Below, piece by piece: positions 11,542 to 22,304 of a DNA stretch of 64,000 nt. Position 1 is the first letter of the stretch; every line of letters starts with the position of its first letter. The stretch comes from Beta vulgaris subsp. vulgaris. Taxonomy: Eukaryota; Streptophyta; Magnoliopsida; Caryophyllales; Amaranthaceae. Both the position numbers and the translations under genes were made by a program. Under the pieces are notes generated by a model. The model was not told the origin of the DNA and did no database searches. It saw nothing but the letters and a program-made list of their open reading frames with translations. The DNA lies in contig NC_079209.1 in NCBI RefSeq assembly GCF_026745355.1, forward strand, positions 26,075,156-26,139,155. The letters are read 5' to 3'.

Positions 11542-12719
11542 ATACTAGATTGTATGTTTGTATGGATTATTTGATATAAGCATGAAAAGGAAATTTATTT
11601 ATTAATTCGCATGAGGAATTGATATACGTTATAGAGAATTGAATCATGTTGTTCATGTATTCTTTGATGAGTATTATTTTATTATCTTATGAGGACTATG
11701 GACCTTATTTGGTAAGTTTGAGTTATGCCTATATAAAGGTAAGTTGGATTGTTGGCTAGGTTCAACAAATAAAATGGATTGGATTAAAGGAAGCAATTTT
11801 GGATTGTAAGTTGTGATCACTTATTAAATCCTAAGATAAAAGAAGTTCATTTGTGATTATGTGATTGATTATTTCTGTGTTGCTTGTATGTGTGTGTCAT
11901 GACAAGTAATAATTGGTAATTAACGTAAAGTGTAACGAGAATAGTTGTAGAGTTTAGACTGGTGCACGTCTAGAGTTGGACATTGGGAGTTGGGGTTATG
12001 GTGAGTGTGCCATAGCTTTTCTAGGATGGTTGATCCCTATTCCTCTTTTAGTTCAAAGGTTCCTCGATATTGTAGGTCATTCGGGAATACATAGTGGCTC
12101 ACGTATTCCATCTTCGTAATGAAGGCTGGTTGGTAGGACAACTCAGGGTCCAATAACTATTCCATTCAAAGTAATAAAAAGATGTTTAGAATTTATTTCA
12201 GTAAAAGTTGTCTGCAGAATATTATATGATTATTTATTATTTATCCCTGCACGCGTACGTTATTATTTAGTATCATGTTTAGGAATGCTTATGTTTGATA
12301 TGTAGTACTCAGCTTTGCTGATTACGTGTTTTGTTTTTGTGTGTGATCATAGCTTTGCCTTATTGGTCCTGTGATGATCCTTATGGTGAGCAGATTCAGT
12401 ATAGCATTGACATTACAGGTTCGCAGATGTGCATCATTAGGAATCTGGAGTGGAGAGATTGTGTAACTAGCATAGTTTAAACTCTGCATTCTTAAGAACA
12501 TGTTTTGTTTAAGTTGTTTGAGTTGGTTTGTTTAACTCCTAAACATTTGTTATTTACTTCTTGAGTTTTAATAAAGTTAAAGTTTAGTTAATTGTTTTCC
12601 GCTGCAAAAAATTCTGAATAAGCTGATACGTTATCACACAGGCGATAACACTTGGGTAATTCTCTGCTTGTATATTATATAAATTTTTTCTAAAAAGAGA
12701 GAATTATCGGGGTGTTACA

Positions 12720-13714
12720 AGGAGCATAGAGCTACGAGTAGATGGATCACCAACAACTCAAACATCCAGACCTTCTTCAACTCCCACAGAGGGAGAAGAT
12801 AGAATAACATCCTTGAAGGATGGGTTAGATGCCATACAATAAAAAACAGGAAGCGGATTTCTCAAAACACATCAGACAAGAGAAGAAGAATAAAAGATAA
12901 AGTTAGAAGAAGTTGAATAACACAAATACCTCCAGCACAAATATATAGCATTTAGGGTTTACATGCCCCAACTGTCTACCAAGCAACCAATCAAATATAC
13001 TAGAGTAACATACCATCGCATTTGATGCGAGAGAGGCATACTCCAATTGAGATTAACACGACAATTACTGTCAAGCAGAGAGATAATTACCCCTCTGAAC
13101 ATGATGGACTTCACATTAACATACCACAAACCCTCATATCTCACCAAAACATTGAAATGCATTAAATGCGGTCAAAAAGCACCTCACACAAAGAAGCCCC
13201 AATTCAATTTGAAACCCTAGCTCATATCAGTGAATGGTAATTAATCCTACAAAACTAGGAATAATTAAAACAAGCAAGCCAAAACCAGGCTGGAAGGAGG
13301 TATTATTAGCAGCCAAAGGACGCTTTGAATGAGAACTAAAACTGAACCAAGGCTAGGAAAGCCATAATAATTCCTAGGATTGCAGAGAAAAGCAACCCTC
13401 ACACTTACTTTCCCATCATTTATAGATAACAAATACGCAAATTGAGATTTAATTCCCTTATAATCGAAAAGCTTTAAGCCACCTGATGATGATTTAGCTA
13501 GAAGATAAAGAGATTTGGGGCAATGAGATTTTTTCGGGTTGCTAGGATTTCGCTAAATTGAGGCTTGGGTCGCCCTTATTTTTTTATCTTCTCTTTCTCT
13601 CTCTTACTTTCTCTCTCATTTTTTTCTGGTTGGATCGACATATATAAGTATGGGAATTCCACTTTAACTGCATATCTGTCCATATTGAAAAATTTATAAT
13701 TTTGCAAAAATATA
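12720..13714. other. Intergenic stretch without a recognised gene
   Basis: A minus-strand open stretch at 12959-13162 contains LVRYEGLW, faintly like the linker before a CCHC zinc knuckle in LINE ORF1 proteins, but the cysteines are not preserved. A pyrimidine-rich tract (13560-13630) and a TATATAAG at about 13641 lie before the MITE at 13717. Nothing else is supported. Confidence 0.4.
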
Positions 13715-13849
13715 TACTTCCTCCGTATCAAATTACTTGCAATAAATCCATGAACACGGACTCCTAGGCAAAATTTCCTAAGGTGAGATTAGAAAAAGGT
13801 GAGGGTATGTAATTAAGTTTAATTGGAGAGATGGGATGGGATCAAGCAC

Positions 13850-14480
13850 CAACTAATGCTGCCACTTCGAGTACCTACTGCCACCACTACCGCCGAGGCA
13901 CCACCAGTACCACTACTTACTGCCACCACCGCCGCCGGAGCACCACTCGTATCACTAGGACCACCGAAACGCCACCACCACCAACACCATCGAAACACCA
14001 CCAATACCACCAAAACACCACTGAAACACCTTCTTGCTGCACAAATCAACCTAAAACCCAAATTAAAGCCCAAAACTACCTTCATGCCCCCACCACCACC
14101 CACCGTCAAAAACCAATTTCACCACCACAACACCACCGAAACGAGAAAAACAAATCGAAGAGAGAGAAAGCCGGAAAGAGATCTGCACTAATTCGGCTGG
14201 TGGTGAAGGTTTTGGGTGGATTTCGGGTGGATTTCGGCTGGTTGTGGTTGATTTCGGTTGGTGGCGGTGGCTTTGGGTGGATTTCGACTGGATTTTGGCT
14301 GGTGTGGAGGTTTTCAGTGGATTTCGGCTGGTCGTGGTTGATTTCAGCTGGTGGTGGTGGGTGGAGGAGATCGAAGGTTGAAGGTGATAATGGTGGTGGT
14401 GGTGGTGGTGGAGAGAGACGGCAAGAGGATGGAGATGGGAGCATGATGAGAGAGAAATGGTGGTGGGTGGTGGAGTGAAG
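13850..14480. repeat. CAC/ACC-rich then GGT/TGG-rich low-complexity tract
   Basis: From 13850 to about 14135 the plus strand is dominated by CAC/ACC triplets; from 14195 to 14480 it is dominated by GGT/TGG triplets with a loose 30-bp unit (GGATTTCGGCTGGTTGTGG). The halves are roughly complementary in composition. Long open frames on both strands (His/Thr/Pro-rich and Pro-rich) are explained by the triplet bias, so I do not call them genes. Confidence 0.7.
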
Positions 14481-14792
14481 GTGGTAGTGAAAGGAGGGAG
14501 GGGTTTTATTTAGGTTGATTAATTGTGGTTATGTGTATAATTAGTTTGATTTGGGTAGTATAATATGTGTTTAGTTTTTTAGTAAGGATATTTTGGTAAT
14601 TTTAAGAGTAAAAAGCATACCAAAATCGCAAATAAGTACATGCACCCAAATGCATGTAGAGCATGGTGCTCCATTTTCTAAACTACGTCGTTTTATCATT
14701 TAAAGTCTATAATTTTAAAAAATTATTTTTATTTGCTTCCTTAAATTTTGCAACTAAAGATTCATTTTTCGAATTTAAATTTAGAAGTTATA

Positions 14793-15001
14793 CTTCCTCC
14801 GTTTCTTTTTACTCGCTACACTTTCCATTATGGGAAGTTTCACATTACTTGCTACACTTCTTTTTTGGGCAATAAACTCTCTCTATCTCTCTCCTCCCAC
14901 ATGGGTCCCTTTTCTTTTTACTCTTTACCTCTCTCTTCTCCAAAAATTGCCTAGGAGTCCGTGAAATGAGAAGTGTAGCGAGTAAAAAGAAACGGAGGAA
15001 G
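14793..15001. mobile_element. Stowaway MITE nested in the 13717 element
   Basis: The inverted ends match perfectly over about 31 bp (left CTTCCTCCGTTTCTTTTTAC, right its reverse complement), with TA at 14791-14792 and 15002-15003. It is 209 bp, the usual size. Its CTAGGAGTCCGTGAA block matches the inverted ACACGGACTCCTAGGC of the outer element, so host and guest are related families. It has no coding capacity. Confidence 0.93.
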
Positions 15002-15427
15002 TATGTTCTTTTACCTTAACTGTAGATGTTCATTTACTATATGTTCTTTTCATTCTAACCTTTTATCTTTTATAAATATAAATTTACACGTTCTTTATTT
15101 TAAGTCGTATGTTCTTTTTTAAAGTAGAAAAGTTGTTGAGAAAAGTTCATGTTCTTTTATATACATATTAAATGGTATGTTCTTTTTGGGTGCACAATGA
15201 GCATTGTGCACGCTGGTGCATAATCCATGCTTTGTATCAAAATGAAAAGAAAAAAATTGTTGCAAGTAATTTGAAACAATCGTATTAGCAAACTGTTGCA
15301 AGTAATTTGATACGGAGGAAGTATCAAGGTGATTAACTCGTCCAAATCTCAAAGTTATAATTCCAGTATTGAGTGGCAACCAAAAATTTGAGCAACGTTT
15401 TCGCGGGAGCAACTCAAGAAGTCAACA

Positions 15428-17372
15428 ATGTCGCTTCACTCAGCATTCAGAGAAAGGCTTCGAGATATGGAGAACACTCGCAATCTGAGACTCTCTCTCC
15501 TCCAGGTTTTGCTCTTCATTGACCTCATTTATCACCATCACCATCACCATCACCATCACCATCCTAATCTCTTCTCACTCACACTCTAAAAATGGAACCA
15601 ACTTTTGGTTTTAGGACGAAAAAGATCTACAAAGGAGTAAATCTCTTTTATTATCAGCTAAACATGCCAAAATCAGATTAATGGAGCAGAAATGCTTGAT
15701 GTTAGATCGCAAATTTGCATCCGACAACTTCAAAATATCTTCTCTCAAATGTGAAATTGAATTCCTCGATCGGAAATATGAAACCTGCGCTCAACAATTA
15801 AGGTTCTGTCCATTAATAGTTATGACATTCATTGAATTAGATTCACTTTCTATATCTTTTTTATATATTTTGAGTTCGTTAAATGTTTGCTTATTGATTT
15901 AATCTGCTAAATTAGGGATTTGAAAGTTAAGGTAGAGGAACTTGAGGAATTGACAACGGAGAGAAGAATTTTTACGCTGTTAAATGCTCTGAAATGTGCG
16001 ATTTTAAGACTGAGATTCAGAAGTCTGTTGAAGAAATCAGTCACAGAATCAATGAATTGAGGTATAGTAGAGATAAGGTGAGTCATGTGTTGGAGTTGAA
16101 TTTTCCAATTTTAGTAATTCTGTTTAATTAACTTCAAAATATTTACTAGTACTTCTGCTATTTATGATTAATGACTATTGACAAATGATGACAATTTGCT
16201 ATTAGTTTTGGTGCATGTTTTTTTTCCGTAGTGTTGGATGGTTAAGGACATCACTTTGGTGCTGGCCGGTTTGAAACTCCAAACGCTTAAGTTTGTGTAA
16301 CTTTGGTTAGATAGTGTGAGTGGGGAATAATTGATAACTTCATTGCGCATTACTACAGAAGTTTTTGGGTCTTTAGTGGGGATTAAGTTAATGTACACCC
16401 CCACCAATGCGTATTTGGCTCTTAGCGTTCAGTTAGCTTTCTTGTTTTCATTTGATTACATGCTAAGTGGTGTTTACTCTTCTGGGAAGATCCAATGATT
16501 TTCCTTGACGATAAGGAATGAATGACATACTTATGAGGAGTTATGTGACTAAATCATTTTAGGTTAGCCCTATACTAAGTGTTTCGGCTTTGGTCAGGTA
16601 TATTGTTTTGTTAGGAAGCTTATAGTGGTTATTGGTTAAGGTGTGATTGGTTTTAGCTTATCCCCATAAATAGGGTGGTGCTTGCTATATGAAGGGTTTT
16701 GCTGATTGGATTGAACTGCTGATTGGTCATCTTTTTCCAAATTTCTCAACATTGGAAAGATGTGGTTTATTAAAATCACGTGGAAATTGTATCATTCAGT
16801 ATCGTCTTCCCTTATGTTTGCAATCGTCATATATAAAATAGGAAACATAGATCCCTCCGTTTTCTTCCCTGTATATAACTTCATTCAAATGTATGTGGCT
16901 TCAAGAAAATGGCAGCCTTCAACTTTCCAGTATTTGTAACCAATTTCTGCCATAATGGTGTTTAATCCAGCACAAGTATTTCTGTAGCATGATATGTGAT
17001 CTGCTTACTGGGAGTTAAAATGAAACAAAACTTAGTCAATGCTCTAATTTATCTTCTGGAGACTTGCTATTTGTGAATGCCAGTATGCAGCTTCTGCTGA
17101 AATGTTAATTGCTCTGTAGAAATGACATGTTCAATGTTCAAGTTTTTCTTAACTATGGCTAGTGTTCTTAATGATTGAACATCATCTTTCAGCTCAATCT
17201 ATGCCACTTAGGACTTCAAGAGAGGAACCGCAAGGAATTAAACCATGACATAGAAGCTGCTGAGATGAGAAAGTCAGAACTTTTAGCTTTGAAGCAAAAG
17301 GTGAACAGTAGCCTGGAATCTAATAAAGAATTGAGAGCAGAGTTGCAAGAGCAGCTTCAGAGTTTGAGGTGA
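15428..17372 (+). CDS. Coiled-coil protein gene, four exons, apparent frameshift in exon 3
   Basis: Exons fit 15428-15505, 15615-15802, 15916-16077 and 17193-17372, each bordered by GT…AG with matching phases. The start ATG opens MSLHSAFRERLRDMEN; the last exon ends …QEQLQSLR then TGA. The product of about 203 residues is rich in Leu, Lys, Glu and Arg in heptad-like spacing throughout, with no signal peptide or membrane segment, so it is probably a coiled-coil structural or scaffold protein. I do not recognise the family. In exon 3, near 15955-15970, one base seems to be missing: upstream and downstream halves fit only in different frames, and phases across the introns require 163 rather than 162 bases. 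It could be a recent pseudogene, a local sequence error or an allele. A decayed copy lies at 18263. Confidence 0.7.
15531..15563. repeat. (ATCACC)n microsatellite in intron 1
   Basis: About five and a half copies of ATCACC lie in the first intron of the coiled-coil gene, about 25 bases after the splice donor. It is likely length-variable. Confidence 0.95.
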
Positions 17373-18262
17373 TAGATAAAAGTAGACTCTCATGTGCATA
17401 CCAGAGAAGAAAGAAGTAAGTGTTACCATAGAGACACACCATAGTCCATTTCCTACAATCAATGAATCTTGTTCAGCATAAATACTGTTAGATGTTCTTG
17501 ATTAAGGGGGGTGTTCTATAGAAATGTAATCTCCTGTAAGTTCTCGGTAAGTGAGTTTCTTCAGAAAAAAGAAAAGAAAGAAGAGTTGCCTGATAGAACT
17601 GAAATTATCAAATCTCAACGCGGCAATAAGAGTACTTATTATGCATGATGAATTTAGAATTTGTTTCAATCCAAAAAACAGCGTAACTTTTGGTACTCAA
17701 ATAAAATGTCGGACATTAATTAGGGGACTTTGTCAAATAATTCTAGATTTAGGCCATAGAAATAATAACACCAAGTTTAATAAACTCTGAAAAAGTTTCA
17801 AGTTTGCTACTTGTCACATGGGTGAACTAATGCTAGACAAAGTTAACTTCGTATAATTTTCCGTCACAACCCTGGAAATGATATAAACCGTTTATTTCTA
17901 TTTGACATGTTTAGTGGTTGAAGGGATGGGTGGCCAGGAAGAAAGGGGTTTTGTTTGGATTCCAATGGTTGGAACTTGGAAGAGTAAAAAGAGGGTCCAT
18001 GTTCTTGAAATGGTAAAAAAAATCATGTATTGGGAGAGTTCATTGGGGGAGGGAGGAAGGTTGATGGAGGAAAGAAAGAAGATAAAGGATCGGAGAAGAG
18101 GGAACTGGATCAAGCTTCCTTAAGAAATGAACTTGAGGCTCACAAACTAAACGTACATCCCTCAGATTCATTAATACCCTTATTTACGATCTGAACTCTT
18201 TAAAAGAGGGTTCTTCTTCCTCAAATTCATTGCCTTCATCCTCACTTTCCTCATATCTGTCA
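17373..18262. other. 3' flank of the coiled-coil gene
   Basis: The first 200 bp are probably 3' UTR. The rest has no gene I can support. A plus-strand open stretch at 17902-18123 is Lys/Arg/Gly-rich and matches nothing I recognise; it is treated as chance. Confidence 0.4.
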
Positions 18263-18516
18263 ATGGCACGTCACTCAGCTAGGGTGAGTGGAGACCATTC
18301 GGAAGCGGTGACTTCTCTTCCTAGTTCTTTTCTCTCCTCAATTTCCCTATATTTCTTTCTTTAACATACTAGATACTACCCATGTTAATTTTAGGAGGAG
18401 ACAAAATTGCAAAGGAGTTTGATCCCTTCTATTATTTGTCAAACGTACCAAATTCGAAAATCAGATTACTGAAGTCTCTAGCAGAAATAATGAAATTGAG
18501 GCTCTATAGGGATAAG
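18263..18516 (+). pseudogene. Decayed second copy of the coiled-coil gene
   Basis: An ATG at 18263 followed by a CACTCAGC block aligns with exon 1 of the gene at 15428. TTTTAGGAGGAGACAAAATT and the following bases to about 18475 align with the exon 2 acceptor and start of exon 2. The last 45 bp (AGAAATAATGAAATTGAGG, GGGATAAGG) align with the end of exon 3 and its donor, now GC in place of GT. Most of exons 2 and 3 and the intron between them are gone, and exon 4 was not found. This is a partial local duplication with internal deletion, not a working gene. Confidence 0.65.
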
Positions 18517-19484
18517 GCGAGTCATCTGTTTAATGAAGCAACTTTAGTCCTTATGAATTAAATTTGCAGTTTTGAGATTTTAGGCGTGATGTGAAAGAGT
18601 ATTGATGATTAAGTAAATTCATTTTATTGTTTGAGGATATGACAGGATTTATAAGATCTGACATGTATTAGTTGAACAGAAAACATTGATAGGTAAAAGG
18701 TTGGCCTTTTTTCGTGATCTGTGAAAACGTTCTACGAATCCTTATGATTTGAAATTTACAGAAATCTGTTTAAAAGTTGAACAAAGTACATCAAAATAAA
18801 CATGGAACGCATTGAACAGGCGGTCTGATATGAGACCTTATACTTGCTCAGTTAATCATGAGAATAACTAAAGAATGGAAAGTAGTTTTTTCTACTTTGT
18901 TTTTCAGAACATGGTGTTCCTGGTACAACCTGGTATTCAATTTCCTTTTTCAATATTGCTGCATGTTTCTCCTAATCAACTTCCCAAGTTTGATGCTACC
19001 TGGCCTATTTAAACGGTGTGAGGGGGGAGTAGTTTAGGGCTTCGTTTGCGTCTTTATGAACTCCATGTTGAAACCTAGTTAAGGATCAATTAGTGTTGAC
19101 TACTAGCATGAGGCCATCAGAAACTGCTACTTGTACTGGAGTGAAGTGACTAAAGCACTAGTAAAGGGTAATTGGAGTCTTCCTCAGTGACAAATATCAA
19201 TAAGATGGTGGAGAAACTGTAGGGAATCCAAATATATAGTCACGAACACTAATAAATAAAATTCATGGCTTCTTAAAATTTGAACAAAATGGACAGAGTA
19301 CATAATAGACAGAAAATAGCGAACTAACACAGAAAATTACAAACATCTCTTACCTTTAATTCTAGGCGTAAATTACATTATAAACTATCTTTTACACCCA
19401 CTAAACCCAATTCTAATGGTACACACCAAAGAAAGCTATAGCCATGAATCACGAACAAGAATCCCCCTTTTACAAGACATGGTA
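18517..19484. other. Intergenic stretch without a recognised gene
   Basis: No frame, terminal repeat or motif stands out. It separates the decayed coiled-coil copy from a small minus-strand ORF and may include that ORF's 3' flank (19250-19484). Confidence 0.4.
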
Positions 19485-19655
19485 TTACTCAGGTGCAACT
19501 TTAGAACGATTTGATGAATCCCCCTGACTCCCTGATGATGGAGGCTTTCCCGTGAAAATAGTCTTCAATGCCTTCCCTAGCACCTTGTTTTGGTTTCTTT
19601 TTGGTGCATTTGGAATATCATCAGTCTTTATCGGCTTATTTCCTCCGCTTTCCAT
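19485..19655 (-). CDS. Small ORF, possible terminal exon of a minus-strand gene
   Basis: Fifty-six codons run from an ATG at 19655 to TAA at 19485-19487. The product is Lys/Ser/Pro-rich and begins MESGGNKPIKTDD; it has a central helix-like KVLGKALKTIF and a polar tail rich in Ser, Gly and Asn, so its composition is gene-like rather than repeat-like. A stop lies two codons upstream of the ATG and a possible splice acceptor (…TATAG) sits just before it, so it could be a last exon whose upstream exons are lost or unrecognised. No family was recognised. Confidence 0.35.
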   Translation of the reverse strand: MESGGNKPIKTDDIPNAPKRNQNKVLGKALKTIFTGKPPSSGSQGDSSNRSKVAPE

Positions 19656-19792
19656 CTTCTATATGTCACTGCAAACAGTATTACTACTCTTAAAAGTAAT
19701 TTTGTGTTCTTCAAGATGAGTTGGAGCTGTGTTTTTGGTACTTTGGATCTTAGCCAAGAAGCTTTGCATTTATATATAGACCAAATCATCAC

Positions 19793-19930
19793 ATTTGTAC
19801 TTGTAATCATCCATGTCATTTCTTTGATTATTCCATGCAATGTAAACTATGTTCCAACAATATTTGTACTTGTAATCATCCATGTCATTTCTTTGATTAT
19901 TCCATGCAATGTAAACTATGTTCCAACAAT
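19793..19930. repeat. Perfect tandem duplication of 69 bp
   Basis: The unit starting ATTTGTACTTGTAATC is present twice, at 19793-19861 and 19862-19930, without a visible difference. The identity points to a very recent duplication. Confidence 0.97.
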
Positions 19931-20159
19931 GGGGAAGTAGCATTTCTGAAAAATTTCTCGGTAAATTTGGAATCAGTTGCAGGCCTAGGATCTCATCGTT
20001 ATGCTGAAGCAACATATAATAAGATAATTTGCTTTTGCATATGTGGTTATGCTTTTAAACAATATTATATTGATTTGTCTACAACGTAGAATTTGCAGGT
20101 GAAATTCTGCTTCATGCTACTGATATGTTTAGTCCTTGGTGTACAAGTGATTGGTGAAT

Positions 20160-20438
20160 AGTGATATATATATATATAATATATGCTTTCTCTGTTCTGT
20201 TTTAAATGAAATATTGGGTGAATTGACACTATTTATTGATCAATTTTGACTCTAATTTATTGTCATTATGTAAAGAATAATATAGTTAAGTAGGATCTTG
20301 TTAGATTCGTTTAAATGCATACTATCAAATTGTAACTTTTTTTTATTTTTTACATTTGTACAACTAAAGATATTAATGATTAAAAAAGCGCGTTGGGTTG
20401 CCTGAAAAAGCAAATGTTTCGTTTAAAACACAACGGAG

Positions 20439-20475
<37 letters not shown>

Positions 20476-20492
20476 ATATATATTTATATATA
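20160..20492. repeat. AT-rich flank with TA-dinucleotide tracts
   Basis: Runs of TA occur at about 20165-20180 and 20443-20492, with unassigned AT-rich DNA between. The second run directly borders the inverted-repeat element that begins at 20493. Confidence 0.8.
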
Positions 20493-20885
20493 GGAGGGCT
20501 CTTGTGAGAACACCTCCTCTATGTGAGAACACTTTTTTATGTGAGAACAAATCTGGACCTTTGGATCTAATCTAATCCAACCATCATAAATAAACTAATG
20601 AGTAATTGCATTTTTGTAATTTAGGTTTTTCCTTCCTCCCCTTCTTTCTCACAAACTTTAACGTCATTTTTTTTCCCTCTCTAAGTTTTTTGCAGAGCTT
20701 TCTCTCTCCTCTATGGCGTCATTGATGGAGTAATATTTCAAAGTTTTAGGTCGATTTTTCGCAAACTCACACTATTCTTCCATTATTCAACAGGTATTAC
20801 TCGAAATTTTTAATTTGATATTATTTACTTGCAGATTTTTGTTCGATTTTTTTCTGATTTCAATGGCGTTTTTTGTTTGATTTTT

Positions 20886-20992
20886 CTTCGATTTTGTTAG
20901 ACTCTTGTTCGATGTTTGTTCGATTTTGTTCGACTCTTGTTCGATGTTTGTTCGATTTTGTTCGATTTTTGTTCGATTTTTGTTCGATACAG
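20886..20992. repeat. TTCGATTTTTG-type minisatellite
   Basis: About nine short units of the form GTTCGATTTT or GTTCGACTC follow each other. They create spurious open frames on both strands rich in Phe/Asp or Asn/Lys. Confidence 0.85.
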
Positions 20993-21463
20993 GAATTAGG
21001 TTTTAAGCTGTGGCAAAAACTATCGATAGAGGAAGTAGGTTTTACTTGTGGCAAAATTTATGATACAGCAGAGGGTCACTATGATAAATCAAAGGGTCAC
21101 CATGATATAGAAATAGGAAATTTTATTTTTTGTTGACTAATTTCTTTAAACATGTGATAGATGGGTTACTATGATATAACACATGGTCACTATGATATTT
21201 TTTCATAGTTTTACAGGCTTAGTTGCTCAATGTCGTTTTCTTGATTCTCTTGGTAATCTTCTTCAATTTTAGGTTAATTATTATTAGGTTAATTAGTATT
21301 TTGTTTTCTTTCAGATATGGAAGTTGGATCTTCTTCGTTAGTTCTTGCATCAGGTTTATTTTTTACTAATTGATATGTCAGTTTGTAATGTTCTAAATTT
21401 TCGTTCATATTAATGTTAAAGTGTCACGATAGACATTCATACAAATAACAATGTTTAACAGTA

Positions 21464-21810
21464 GGTGAATATGTATTTTACAAGGAAAAAAACCATAAAA
21501 AGACCATATTAACTTTTCTTATTTCATAGTGACCCTACTAACATATCTTGGAAGAATCATTTACTTACAGAATATAGTCACTATTTCGTCCAAAGGGTCA
21601 CTATGATGTATTATCTAAAACATGCAATCCTAACATTAAGGGAACAGGTGGTGAATATGTATTTTACAAACAAAAAAAAACCATAAAAAGATCATATTAA
21701 CTTTTATTATCTCATAGTGACCCTGTTAACCTATCTTGGAAGAATCATTTACTTACAGAATATAGTCACTATTTCGTCCAAGGGATCACGATGATGTATT
21801 ATGTAGGTTT
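21464..21810. repeat. 186-bp tandem duplication inside copy A
   Basis: Two copies starting GGTGAATATGTATTTTAC at 21464 and 21650 match closely apart from a handful of changes. Each contains TATAGTCACTATTTCGTCC, related to the TCACTATGATA motif found across this element family. Confidence 0.9.
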
Positions 21811-22281
21811 CATTATAAAATACTAATATCTCACTACCAAAAAAAACAACATATTAATCTGCTAAATCTGGTGTTTCTGCTACGTGGGTGTCAAAGCAAG
21901 TTTACGTTTTTAGTTTTTCTGGATTTAGTCTGTAAATATTCTATTGTTTCCTTTCTGGTTTATTTGAAACAGAACCTCTTCATCGGACATCGAACCAGGA
22001 GGAAGCTTGAATCTAATTTCTAGGAGGAGAGAGAAGAACGTGATTGAAAGAGAGAGATAAACGCGTGAGAGAGAGAGAAATAAAAGTTGTTTTTTTGGAC
22101 GACTGTTTTAAACGAGAGAGGAGATAGTAGTTTAGTTTTTATGTTTGAAAAAACGTGAGCCATTTGATTAAAACTAAATCTAAGGATGAGATTCATTCTC
22201 ACATAAAAAAGTGTTCTCACATAGGGACCTATTCTCACCGGCTCCCAACCCTATATATATATATATATATATTATATTTAT

Positions 22282-22304
<23 letters not shown>

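Larger units (their letters stand above)
4015..12719 (+). mobile_element. 5'-truncated Tekay/Del-type chromovirus with nested CACTA insertions
   Basis: Protease, RT, RNase H, integrase and a C-terminal chromodomain follow in order, then a polypurine tract and one long LTR. The RT sequence ([24 protein letters not shown]) and the chromodomain place it with Tekay/Del chromoviruses. Gag, PBS and the 5' LTR are missing, so the left end is truncated. Two CACTA elements interrupt it, one in integrase (6146-7652) and one in the LTR (10547-11541). Frameshifts near 5155 and 5410 and stops at 5375-5377 and in integrase show long decay. Confidence 0.88.
9173..12719 (+). repeat. 3' LTR of the Tekay-type element, with CACTA inside
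   Basis: The LTR starts TGTAATCCCCC just after the polypurine tract and ends GGGGTGTTACA, giving matched inverted termini and TG…CA ends. It is 3547 bp including a CACTA element at 10547-11541, so the original LTR was about 2.55 kb, large as usual for Tekay/Del. A TATA-like box lies at 9528-9535. No protein-coding signal is seen; short ORFs at 9382-9915 are chance frames in the U3/R region. No second LTR is in the window, so the target duplication cannot be checked. Confidence 0.85.
13717..15321. mobile_element. Long Stowaway-type element with a nested MITE
   Basis: The ends are perfect inverted repeats of about 26 bp plus the TA: the left begins CTTCCTCCGTATCAAATT and the right is its reverse complement ending at 15321, with TA on both sides (13715-13716 and 15322-15323). 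TA duplications and CTCC-type ends are Stowaway/Mariner features. At 1605 bp it is several times longer than usual MITEs. The interior holds a CAC-rich then GGT-rich tract (13850-14480), a smaller MITE (14793-15001) and five TATGTTCTTTT-like motifs (15001-15190). No transposase motif was seen. Confidence 0.82.
20493..22251. mobile_element. TA-tract inverted-repeat element, copy A
   Basis: The left end reads GGAGGGCTCTTGTGAGAAC and continues to CTATGTGAGAACAC and TTTTTTATGTGAGAA. The right end, read in reverse, is GGTTGGGAGCCGGTGAGAAT followed by the same CTATGTGAGAACAC and TTTTTTATGTGAGAA blocks. The inverted arms are thus about 65 bp and best matched in the inner 35. Both outer sides are TA-dinucleotide runs, so target duplications cannot be told from the tract. 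The interior has a TTCGAT-rich minisatellite, two 186-bp tandem copies and scattered GGTCACTATGATAT motifs. No transposase frame is seen. The layout resembles rice Micron-like elements that reside in TA microsatellites; the family is otherwise unknown to me. Confidence 0.72.

Noticed and set aside
12959..13162. LINE ORF1 zinc-knuckle remnant
   Set aside because: Only the RYEGL-like text fits; the Cys/His pattern is absent, so it is left as unassigned.
13819..14478. Overlapping ORFs of 96-215 codons on both strands
   Set aside because: They follow CAC/GGT triplet bias; products are His/Thr/Pro- or Trp/Gly-rich low complexity without a domain.
17551..18123. Small ORFs downstream of the coiled-coil gene
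   Set aside because: No motif, no splice context, and Lys/Arg-rich composition as expected from AG-rich DNA.
20493..22251. Helitron as an explanation for copy A
   Set aside because: Helitrons lack inverted arms of this length; no CTAG-type end with hairpin was found.
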